From Kitasatospora paranensis (GTDB lineage: Bacteria > Actinomycetota > Actinomycetes > Streptomycetales > Streptomycetaceae), in NCBI RefSeq assembly GCF_039544005.1, contig NZ_BAABKV010000001.1, positions 930,001 to 994,000 of the forward strand: a stretch of 64,000 bases of DNA. Direction: 5' to 3'. Position numbers and translations under genes: made by a program. Of the stretch, positions 56,433-64,000 are shown one piece after another; the stretch's first letter is position 1; each line of letters begins with the position of its first letter. The notes beneath the pieces were generated by a model. It saw nothing but the letters and a program-made list of their open reading frames with translations. It was not told the origin of the DNA and did not search any database.

Positions 56433-57897
56433 TCAGACGGCGTCCTTCACGGCTCCCGTCAGCCGCAGCGCGCGGTCGGCCAGCGTCAGCGCCAGGAAGA
56501 GCACGGCGCAGCCGAGCATGAACCACGCCAGCTCGTGCAGGCCCGCGGTGTCGGCCCGGTGCGGGTAGCAGGCGGCGCCGGCCGCGGCGGCGACGATCGC
56601 GCCGAGGTACCCGAAGGTGCGCAGCAGTCCGGCCGAGGTGCCCAGCCGCTGCGGGTCGGCCTGGTGGTAGACCGAGTTCTGCAGGGCGAGGCCGGTGAGG
56701 CCCTGGGGGATGCCGAAGACCAGGGAGACCGCGAGCAGCAGCCAGACGGGGCTGCCGGCGCCGAGGGTCAGCAGCAGGGCGCAGGCGGCGACCTGCCCGA
56801 CGCCGCCGACCAGCAGCTTGCCGCGGATCGCGTTGCGGCGTCCGGTGGCGGTGGAGACCAGGATCGCCGTCGCGAACAGCGGCAGCTGGGCGAGCCCGGC
56901 CTGCGAGGGTGAGTCCGCGCCCCTGTTGCATCCACTGGGTGACGCCGTACAGGAAGGCGTAGGAGACGACGTAGCTCAGCAGCGCCCGGGCGTAGGTCGC
57001 GATCAGCGGGCGGTTGCCGGCGAGCACGCGCAGGTCGATGAAGGGGTGCGCGGCGCGCAGCTCCCGGAGCGTCAGGGCGGTCGCGGCGGCGGCCGTGGTC
57101 ACCGGCAGGTACCAGTGGGAGGTCTGCGGGTGCATCAGGAACAGCAGCAGGCTGACCAGCATGGTGGCGAACAGCAGCATGCCCGCGAGGTCCACCCGGG
57201 TGGTGAGACGGACGCCGTCCGCGGCCCGGGGCACCGGGGTTCTCGGCAGCCGCCGCCGGCCGAGGACCAGGCAGGCGAGGGAGAGCGGGATGTTGACGGC
57301 GAGGGTGGCGCGCCAGCCGCCGACGCCGATCAGCAGGCCGCCCAGGGTGGGGCCGATGACGGCGATGGTCTGGTTGGCGACGGAGAGCGCGGTGAGCACC
57401 CCGGCCGGGCTGTCGTGCCCGGTGCGGCGGGCCTCGCTGCGGATGAGGTGCATCGAGGCCGGGTAGCCGGCGCAGGTGCCGAGGCCGAGCAGGACGCGCG
57501 CGGCGATCAGCACGCCGAGGCCGGGGGCGAGGACGCCGGCCAGCCCGGCGACGCCGGTGAGGGCCGTGCCGACGAGGTAGAGGCGGCGCGGACCGTACAG
57601 GTCGACCAGCCGGCCGACGACGGGCTGGCCGATCGCGGTGGCCAGGTAGAGGGCGGAGATCAGCCAGGCGGTGCGGGCGGGCGCGGCGCCGAACGCGGCG
57701 CCGATCGGCACCAGGGACACCGAGATGATCGAGGAGTTCACCGGGTTCAGGACGGAGCCCAGGATCATCGGGGCCAGCAGCCTGCGGTCGAAGGCAGCCT
57801 GCGGGCCGGCGCCCTCGGCGGCGCGGCGGGGACGGAGCAGCCGTCCCAACCGCGTCAGCGGGGCGGGCTCCGACGTGCCCGCGGTGATCTCGTCCAT
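56433..57897 (-). CDS. MFS exporter (DHA2-type; frameshifted near 56907)
   Basis: About 488 residues with 12-14 helices. N-terminal part: MILGSVLNPVNSSIISVSLVPIG and AIGQPVVGRLVDLYGPRRLYLVG (MFS motif A), with LGLGTCAGYPASMHLIRSEA. The frame breaks after WMQQGRGLT at the GGG near 56907; the next frame continues QAGLAQLPLFATAILVS and several more helices to TGAVKDAV at 56433. The length is consistent with two missing C or one extra. It would export a small molecule, possibly the product of the condensation-domain protein next to it. Confidence 0.85.
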
Positions 57898-57983
57898 GCC
57901 CCCACGGTAAAACCTTCAGCTGAAACTGTCCAGCTGATGCTGCACAGATCGGCCTGCCGAAACCGGCGGAGCCGTCACGCGAG

Positions 57984-58011
57984 CGGCCCCGCCGCGGGTG
58001 CGACGGGGCCG
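57984..58011 (-). terminator. Terminator-like hairpin
   Basis: Eight-base arms (57984-57991 and 58004-58011) around a 12-base loop, downstream of the small 58074-58355 gene. Confidence 0.4.
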
Positions 58012-58073
58012 TGGGGTTGGAGCTGTAGGACGGGAACTGCTGCCGGGAGGGGCAGGCCGCCGGGCCGGGTGGC

Positions 58074-58355
58074 TCAGGCCTCCTGCTCGTCCCGCTGGTC
58101 GAACCACGCGCTGCGGGACGGTACCGCCGCGGGCGCCGCCTGCTCGTAGCGGGCGAGAGCGAGGCCGAGCCCGAAGAAGGTCGGCGCCCACTCCCCGACG
58201 AAGATCCCCCAGCGGTCGGCGCGCTCCACGCCCGCCTGCTCGGCCTTCATGGAGGTCAGCCAGCTCAGCAACGACAGGCCGATCGACCCGAAGGCCGCGG
58301 CGTACGCGTGCTCGCTGGTCAGACCGGCTTCGTGCATCTTCCGAACGATCGCCAT
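58074..58355 (-). CDS. Small conserved hypothetical protein
   Basis: 93 residues: MAIVRKMHEAGLTSEHAYAA, then FGSIGLSLLSWLTSMKAEQ and ADRWGIFVGEWAPTFFGLGLALARYE. Streptomyces carry several paralogues of this type. The middle has two moderately hydrophobic stretches, so weak membrane association is possible. GGAGGAG precedes ATG 58355. Function unknown. Confidence 0.82.
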   Translation of the reverse strand: MAIVRKMHEAGLTSEHAYAAAFGSIGLSLLSWLTSMKAEQAGVERADRWGIFVGEWAPTFFGLGLALARYEQAAPAAVPSRSAWFDQRDEQEA

Positions 58356-58492
58356 GGCAGGGACTCCTCCGGACGGACCGCAGGTGCGGTCGCGGTCCCT
58401 CCAGAGTCGGCGGCCGGCAGGACGCCTGCGCCTTGCACCGCTCGCGCAGCGAATCGGGCACGCCGCGCGAGCGCCGGGCCGGGGGCCTCAGG

Positions 58493-60106
58493 TCAGTCCG
58501 CGGTGGCGATGAGCGGCCGGAGCATGATGTCGGGCTTGGCGCGCTGGAAGGCGCTCAGGTGCCACTTGTCGGCGAACAGCGCCAGCAGCGCCTCGTCCGA
58601 GCGGCGGGTGAGCACCTCGGCGTCGGTGAGACGGGCCTTGGCCAGCTCCTCCGCGCCCTGCGGGTCGGTGACCCGGGCAAGCTGGTAGGAGAGCCGGTCG
58701 AGGGTGATCGGGCAGGAGAACTCGTGCTCCATGCGGTGCAGCACGACATCGAACTGCATCGGACCGACCGCGGCCATCACCGGCGCCTGGTCGCCGCGGC
58801 GGTCGGAGACCAGCACCTGGATCACGCCCTCCTCGTCCAGCTGGGAGACGCCCTTGCGGAACTGCTTGGACCGGCTGATGTCCTTCGGCCGGGCCACCCC
58901 GAAGTACTCCGGGGCGAACGCCGGCAGCGGCGGGAACTCGGCCTTCCGGCCGGTGTAGAGCGTGTCGCCGACCCGCAGCGCGCCCGCGTTGATCAGGCCG
59001 ACCACGTCGCCGGGGAAGGCCCGGTCGACGACCGTGCGCTCGGCACCGAAGACGGTGGACGCGTACTTCGTCGCGAACGACCGGCCGCTGGCCGCACGGG
59101 TCACGTTCATGCCGCGCTCGAACATGCCGGAGCAGACCCGGACGAACGCGATCCGGTCGCGGTGCGCCGGGTCCATGTTCGCCTGGATCTTGAACACCAG
59201 GCCGGAGAACTCCTCGCCGACCTCACGGCTGCCGCCGTTGGCCAGCGGACGGGGCGCGGGCGACGGGGCCAGGTCCACCACGGCGTCCAGCAGCAGCTTC
59301 ACACCGATGTTGGTCAGCGCGGCACCGAAGAACACCGGGCTGATCTTGCCGCTCTCGAACGCCTCCTGGTCGTACCCGGGGCCGGAGGAGAGCACCAGCT
59401 CCAGCTCCTCCAGGGCGGTCTCCCAGTCCTCGCCCTCCTGCTCGGCGGCCTGGTCGGAGGTCAGGCGCTCCTCCAGCGCGGCGTGCGTACCGGCGGGCAC
59501 CTTGGTGTAGCGGAGCATCTCCTCGGTGTTCGCCGCCTCGACCAGGCCCCGCAGGTTGCCCGCGACGCCGACCGGCCAGACCACCGGCACCGGCGTGATG
59601 CCCAGGTGGGTCTCGATGTCCTCGAGCAGGGTGAGCGCGTCGCGGCCGCGGCGGTCCCACTTGTTGATGAAGGTGATCACCGGCACACCGCGGTGGCGGC
59701 AGACCGCGAAGAGCTTGCGGGTCTGCTCCTCCAGGCCCTTCGCCGCGTCGACCAGCATGATCGCGCAGTCGACCGCGGAGAGCACCCGGTAGGTGTCCTC
59801 GGAGAAGTCGGCGTGGCCGGGGGTGTCGACCAGGTTCATCACGTGGCCGCGGTGGTCGAACTGGAGCGCCGCCGACGTCACCGAGATGCCGCGCTCGCGC
59901 TCCAGTTCCATCCAGTCGCTGGTCACGCCACGACGGCCGCCCTTGGCGTGCACCGCGCCCGCCGAGGTGATCGCCCGGGCGTGCAGCGCCAGCGCCTCGG
60001 TGAGGGTGGACTTGCCCGCGTCGGGGTGGCTGATCACCGCGAAGGTGCGGCGGCGGCCGGCCTCGTTGAGGATCTGGACGACCGGGACGGACTGCTCGTT
60101 GCTCAC
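58493..60106 (-). CDS. prfC: Peptide chain release factor 3
   Basis: 537 residues. GTPase motifs: AVISHPDAGKSTLTEALAL (G1), DTPGHADFSEDTYRVL (G3) and TFINKWDRRG (G4). The C-terminal domains include VGPMQFDVVLHRMEHEFS. RF3 recycles RF1/RF2 from the ribosome after translation termination. GTG 60106 follows GAGGA. Monocistronic here and divergent from nothing; its upstream region leads to the MbtH gene. A well-conserved housekeeping gene, useful as a taxonomic marker. Confidence 0.96.
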   Translation of the reverse strand: MSNEQSVPVVQILNEAGRRRTFAVISHPDAGKSTLTEALALHARAITSAGAVHAKGGRRGVTSDWMELERERGISVTSAALQFDHRGHVMNLVDTPGHADFSEDTYRVLSAVDCAIMLVDAAKGLEEQTRKLFAVCRHRGVPVITFINKWDRRGRDALTLLEDIETHLGITPVPVVWPVGVAGNLRGLVEAANTEEMLRYTKVPAGTHAALEERLTSDQAAEQEGEDWETALEELELVLSSGPGYDQEAFESGKISPVFFGAALTNIGVKLLLDAVVDLAPSPAPRPLANGGSREVGEEFSGLVFKIQANMDPAHRDRIAFVRVCSGMFERGMNVTRAASGRSFATKYASTVFGAERTVVDRAFPGDVVGLINAGALRVGDTLYTGRKAEFPPLPAFAPEYFGVARPKDISRSKQFRKGVSQLDEEGVIQVLVSDRRGDQAPVMAAVGPMQFDVVLHRMEHEFSCPITLDRLSYQLARVTDPQGAEELAKARLTDAEVLTRRSDEALLALFADKWHLSAFQRAKPDIMLRPLIATAD

Positions 60107-60332
60107 GCGATTCCTCGGGTACGGCTCGGCATCAGGCCGGTGACGCCTCTCCGTACCTGCTGGGCCCCGTGTCTGCTCCGGTGCCCCCGCCGATTCTAGT
60201 TGATCGGCTCCAAGGTCGGTGAGCACGCACCGTGAAGCGGTGCGGACGGAGCGGCGGGGCAGGGCCCGTTCCCGGGGCCCGGCCCCGCCGGGGACGCCGG
60301 GGCAGGCGCCGGCGCGCCCGCCCCGACGCCGG

Positions 60333-60542
60333 TCAGGCGCCGGCCTCGGCCATCCGCCGGCGCAGGCTGAGCGGCCGCATGTCCGTCCAGATCAGGCCGA
60401 TGTGGTCCAGGCACTCCTGCCGGGAGCCTGCGGTGCCCTCGGCCTGCCATCCGGCGGGCAGCTCGCGGTCCGCCCGCCAGATGGAGAACTGCTCCTCCTC
60501 GTTGTGCACCACCAGGTAGCCGATCCCGTCACTGTCGCTCAT
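60333..60542 (-). CDS. MbtH family protein
   Basis: 69 residues. The MbtH signature is complete: YLVVHNEEEQFSIWRADRELPAGW and AGSRQECLDHIGLIWTDMRPLSLRRRM, with the conserved Trp residues. MbtH proteins bind NRPS adenylation domains and are needed for their folding or activity. ATG 60542 follows GGGAGGG. It is divergent from the LanB-like gene, 212 bases apart. It probably assists the adenylation domain that starts at 63084. Confidence 0.95.
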   Translation of the reverse strand: MSDSDGIGYLVVHNEEEQFSIWRADRELPAGWQAEGTAGSRQECLDHIGLIWTDMRPLSLRRRMAEAGA

Positions 60543-60754
60543 CGTCTGGTCCCTCCCGTTTCTCTCGGTCGACGGGCCCAGCCTGCCCGGGCCCGTCCGC
60601 CGGACCCAGGGGCAAACGCGCGGCGCGCGCGGCGTCCGTCGCTGCCGGTTCTTCTCTGGTGGGGGTGCCGCCGCGGACGGCAGTGTGCTGAACGGCCGGA
60701 CAGGGCCGATCGCCTCACCCGAGCCCCGCCGAACCCCGTGGAAGGAGTTCCGCC

Positions 60755-63084
60755 ATGTCGGACATCCCCGAGAACGTGCATCTGCCCGCCGGGGGTGGCG
60801 GCTGTGGGAGCACTTCGCACTGCGCGGCCCCGGTTTCCCCGCCGAAGGGGTCCTGCGCCTGGCCCCGCCCGGACTCGCCCTGGAGGCCGACAAGTTCGGC
60901 CCGCAGGAGGCCCTGGCCGGCCCCGAGTGGGACGCCTTCCGGGACACCTTCGCCACCGCGGCCGTCCACAGCGCCGAGCTGCTCCAGGAGATCGCCGCCA
61001 TGCCGCGCTTCCGGGCGGCGGTGGCCTGGCAGAACCCGGCGGTGCTGCGCACCGGGATCAAGCCGTTCCTGGACTGGACGCCCACCGCGGCCGGACGCAC
61101 CAGCATGCCGCGCCAGCGCGAGGAGTTGGTCGCCCACTACTGGCAGCGGTTCTGCGTCAAGAACGACACCATCGGCTTCTTCGGCCCCGTCGGCTGGGGC
61201 CGCTGGGACCTCGCGACGCGCGGCGTCACGGTCGACCCCGGCACCGGGTTCCTCGCCGACTCGCAGGTGTACTTCGCCAGTTGGGCGATCGACGCGCTGG
61301 CAAAGGCACTCGCCGAGGATCCCGCCCTGATGGCCTGGATCCCGCCCTCCCGGGTCTCCTTCGTCCGGGTCGCGGACGGCGCCGTACGGCTGCCGGGCCG
61401 CCCGCCGCAGGAGATCTCCGACGCCGACCGCGCCGTCCTGGAGCTCTGCGACGGCACCCGCACGGTCGCCGCGATCGCCGCGTCGCTCGGCACCGACCCG
61501 GCCGACACCGCCGACGCCGTCCGCCGGCTCGCCACCAGGCGCTGGGCGCACTGGCGGCTCGACGTGCCGGCCGGCACCCACCCGGAGCGCGCCCTGCGCG
61601 CCGTCCTCGACCGGATCGCCGATCCCGCGGTGCGCGAACCCGCCCTGGCCAAGCTCGCGGTACTGGAGCGCGGACGCGACGCCGTCCGCGACGCGGCGCT
61701 GGACGCCGACGCGCTGACCACCGCCCTCGGCGCGCTGGAGGCGGACTTCGCCCGGCTGACCGCGACCGACGCCCAGCGCGCCAAGGGCGAGCGCACCGCC
61801 CCCTGCCGCGGCCTGGTCTACTCCGACGCCCGCCGCGCGGCCACCGCCACCGTGGGCACCGCCGTCCTGGACGAACTCGCCCCGCTGGAACTGTGCCTGA
61901 CCGCGGCCCGGTGGATGACCAACCGCTTCGCCGAAGCGGTCGGCGCCCGCATCCGCGCCGTCCACCAGCGGCTGAGCGCGGCCGGCGGGCCGGTCGACCT
62001 CGGCTCGCTGTGGCTGGAGTGCCTGCCCTCCCCGCACCCGGAGGCGGCCGGCGACATGGCCGCCGTCCAGGCCGAGCTGCGGACCCGGTGGGCGCGCATC
62101 CTGCAGGTGCCCGAGGGCGCCCGCCGGGTGCGGCGCACGGCCGCCGAACTCGCCGACCTCGTCCGGGAGGAGTTCGCCGAGCCCGGTGCCGGCTGGTCGC
62201 TGGCCCGCTACGTCAGCCCGGACGTGCTCGTCCTCGCCGAGGACCGGCAGGCCGTGGAACGCGGCGAGTTCGAGCTGGTGCTCGGTGAGATGCACTGCGC
62301 GCTCAACACCATGGGCGCCTCACTCTTCGTCCACCAGCACCCCGACCGGGCCGCGCTGGTGGCCGAGACCACCCGCGACTTCCCCGGCCCGCGGCTGCTG
62401 CCGATGCTGGCCAAGGAGCTCCCGCTCAAGTGGTCCGCCCGCAGCCGCCCCTCGCTGGACCGGCCCGAGGACTACTACGTCGCACTGGTCGACCAGACCG
62501 GCGACCCGCACCGGCCGCGCACCGTACTGAGCGCCGACGTCACGGTGGAGGACCGCGCCGGCCGACTGGTCGCCGTGCTCCCCGACGGCACCGAGTTCGG
62601 CCTGCTGGACGCCTACGCCAACACCCTCACCCAGCGGGTGATGGACCGCTTCACGCTGCGCCCCGAGGGCGAGCACACGCCCCGGATCACCATCGACAAG
62701 GTGGTCGTGGCCCGCGAGACCTGGGTCTTCCCGGTCGCCGAGGCGGCGTTCGCCGAGGAGAAGGGCGAGGCCGAGCGCTTCGTCCGGGCCCGCCACTGGC
62801 AGCGCGTCCACGATCTGCCGCGCTTCGTCTTCGTCGTCTCCCCGGCCGAACCCCGTCCGTTCTACGTGGACTTCGAGAGCCCGCTCTACGTCACCATCCT
62901 CGCCAAGGCGATCCGCCGGCTGGCCCGCAAGGACCCGGACGCCCGGCTCACCGTCAGCGAGATGCTGCCCACTCCCGAGCAGGCCTGGCTGACCGACGAC
63001 GAGGGCCGCACCTACACCTCCGAACTGCGCTTCGTCGCCGTCGACCGGTCGGTGACCGAGCCCGCCGGGAACGGGGCACCGTGA
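60755..63084 (+). CDS. LanB-like dehydratase-domain protein (frameshifted at 60791-60795)
   Basis: About 776 residues. The N-terminus MSDIPENVHLPAG continues, after restoring one G in 60791-60795, as GWRLWEHFALRGPGFPAEGVLRL. It shows lantibiotic dehydratase N-domain traits: YWQRFCVKNDTIGFFGPVGWGRW, FLADSQVYFASWAIDAL and a C-terminal WQRVHDLPRFVFVVSPAEPRP with FYVDFESPLYV. Family members use glutamyl- or aminoacyl-tRNA to modify Ser/Thr or extend peptides. The SpaB-type elimination domain is absent, so a tRNA-dependent acylation or ligation role is plausible. Its stop overlaps the start of the NRPS gene (TGATG). GGAAGGAG precedes ATG 60755. Confidence 0.82.
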
Positions 63085-64000
63085 TGCGCACCTTCGTCGA
63101 CGACATCGCCGGGCACGCCGCCCGGCACCCCGGCCGGGTGGCGCTCAGCACCCCCGACGGCGACCTCCGGTACGCCGAACTCGCCGCCCGCGTCGAGACG
63201 CTGGCCGGCGCCCTGCACGCCCGCGGCGCCCGGCCCGAGACGGTCTGCGCAGTGGCCCTGGACCGCGGCGCCGACGCGGTCGCGGCGGTGGCCGCCGTGG
63301 TGCGCACGGGCGCGGCCTTCCTCACCCTGGACGTGGACCAGCCGCCGGCCCGGCTGGCGGCACTCGTCCGCAGCGGCGGCGCCGACCTGCTGCTCACCAC
63401 GTCCGCCCTCGCCGCCCGGCTCGAACTGCCCGTCCCCGGACCGCCGGTGCTCGTCGACCGGCCGGCACCGGACGCGGCCGCCGCACCGCCCGCCGGGCCC
63501 GATCCGGACACCCTCGCGTACGTCAGCCACACCTCCGGCTCGACCGGCGAACCCAGCGCCGTCCTGGTCGAGCACCGCGGCCTGGACTCCTACCTGCGCT
63601 TCACCGCCCGCGAGTTCGGCCTCGGCCCGGAGACCGTGGCACTCCAGGTCGCACCGCTCGGCTACGACGCGTCGATCCGGGACACCTTCGCCCCGCTGCT
63701 GGCGGGCGGGCGAGTGGTCGTCCTGCCCCGCGCGGACGTGCTGCGCCCCGGCCCGTTCGGCGCCGCGGTGCGCAGCCACGGCGTGAACACCCTGCTGAGC
63801 ACCACCCCCTCCTTCCTCTCCTTCCTGGCCGGACAGCCGGACGCGGCCGGGCTGCTGGCGGGTGTCCGGCTGGTGCTCTCCAGCGGCGAGTCGCTGCGGC
63901 CCTTCCTGACCGCCGGCGGACGGTCCCTGATCGCGGGCGAGCTGGTCAACCAGTACGGCCCCACGGAGTGCACGATGACCTCCACCCGGTACCGGGTGCC
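63084..64000 (+). CDS. NRPS adenylation domain, N-terminal part (runs off right edge)
   Basis: 305 codons are visible. ATG 63084 overlaps the previous stop. Core motifs: A2-like VAALVRTGAAFLTLDVDQPP, A3 AYVSHTSGSTGEPSAVLVEH, A4 VAPLGYDASIRDTFAPLLAGG and A5 LVNQYGPTECTM. The A3 loop has EPSA where EPKG is usual, so the usual Lys is Ser. Reading the specificity pocket by eye gives Asp-Ala at 235-236 and Arg at 239, not a code I recognise. It activates an amino acid as adenylate and presumably loads a carrier protein beyond the window. Confidence 0.9.
   Translation, partial: MRTFVDDIAGHAARHPGRVALSTPDGDLRYAELAARVETLAGALHARGARPETVCAVALDRGADAVAAVAAVVRTGAAFLTLDVDQPPARLAALVRSGGADLLLTTSALAARLELPVPGPPVLVDRPAPDAAAAPPAGPDPDTLAYVSHTSGSTGEPSAVLVEHRGLDSYLRFTAREFGLGPETVALQVAPLGYDASIRDTFAPLLAGGRVVVLPRADVLRPGPFGAAVRSHGVNTLLSTTPSFLSFLAGQPDAAGLLAGVRLVLSSGESLRPFLTAGGRSLIAGELVNQYGPTECTMTSTRYRV

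Noticed and set aside
1..64000. tRNA, rRNA, phage or integrase-type mobile island
   Set aside because: No tRNA or rRNA-like sequence, integrase or attachment repeats were recognised; the only transposase trace is the fragment near 15.6 kb.

Overview
The window is very GC-rich chromosomal DNA, with almost every third codon position G or C, frequent GTG starts and dense two-strand coding. It carries Streptomyces hallmarks: a chaplin, an Rpf-type hydrolase, CsbD, SpoIIE/PP2C-type phosphatase, LAL regulators, Tat-exported hydrolases and DUF6325/SHOCT pairs. The source is most likely a Streptomycetaceae actinomycete (Streptomyces or Kitasatospora). It looks like accessory and arm-like chromosome rather than core genome; only glyA and prfC are obvious housekeeping genes. 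I saw no rRNA, tRNA, CRISPR array or intact insertion sequence.

Layout. 0-8.4 kb: the 5' end of glyA with a ZTP riboswitch, a large ATP-binding LuxR (LAL) regulator, a secreted GH65 enzyme with duplicated carbohydrate-binding modules, and a resolvase-fold protein without its catalytic serine. 8.5-16.5 kb: small proteins, an aldo/keto reductase, an AraC/MFS divergent pair, an Rpf-type protein, a phospholipase C behind a PHO-box-like repeat, and a patch of gene remnants. 16.5-23.4 kb: a molbindin, a SHOCT/DUF6325 pair, a K+ channel, a second LAL regulator and a DUF308 membrane protein. 23.7-30 kb: an aminotransferase/epimerase/glycosyltransferase cassette, then a deacetylase, an SDR and a DMT transporter. 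30-38.5 kb: a GH99/71-like secreted enzyme, stress and membrane proteins, a chaplin and CsbD. 38.6-46 kb: an ANTAR-GAF-PAS-PP2C phosphatase and a 1526-residue kinase with seven tandem HAMP units. 46-54.7 kb: two secreted cyanophycinase-like (S51) proteins, an RpiR regulator, an M20 peptidase and a complete polar amino acid ABC importer. 54.8-58 kb: a stand-alone condensation-domain protein with an MFS exporter. 58-64 kb: prfC, then the edge of a biosynthetic cluster with an MbtH protein, a LanB-like protein and an NRPS adenylation domain.

Two loci stand out. The 48.2-54.5 kb minus-strand genes can be read as one pathway: secreted cyanophycinase, importer, cytosolic dipeptidase and regulator. 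That would let the organism feed on external cyanophycin or similar peptides. TTACA/TGTAA elements occur upstream of both this operon and the second S51-type gene. The right edge pairs a LanB N-domain-type protein with a translationally coupled adenylation domain and a divergent MbtH, an unusual combination.

A warning applies to the whole window. About fifteen otherwise good genes are broken by 1-2 base indels, nearly all in short G or C runs. Restoring the missing bases gives full-length family members and divisible-by-three lengths, so these are probably uncorrected sequencing errors and not real pseudogenes. They are annotated here as single genes across the break, with the break position given.
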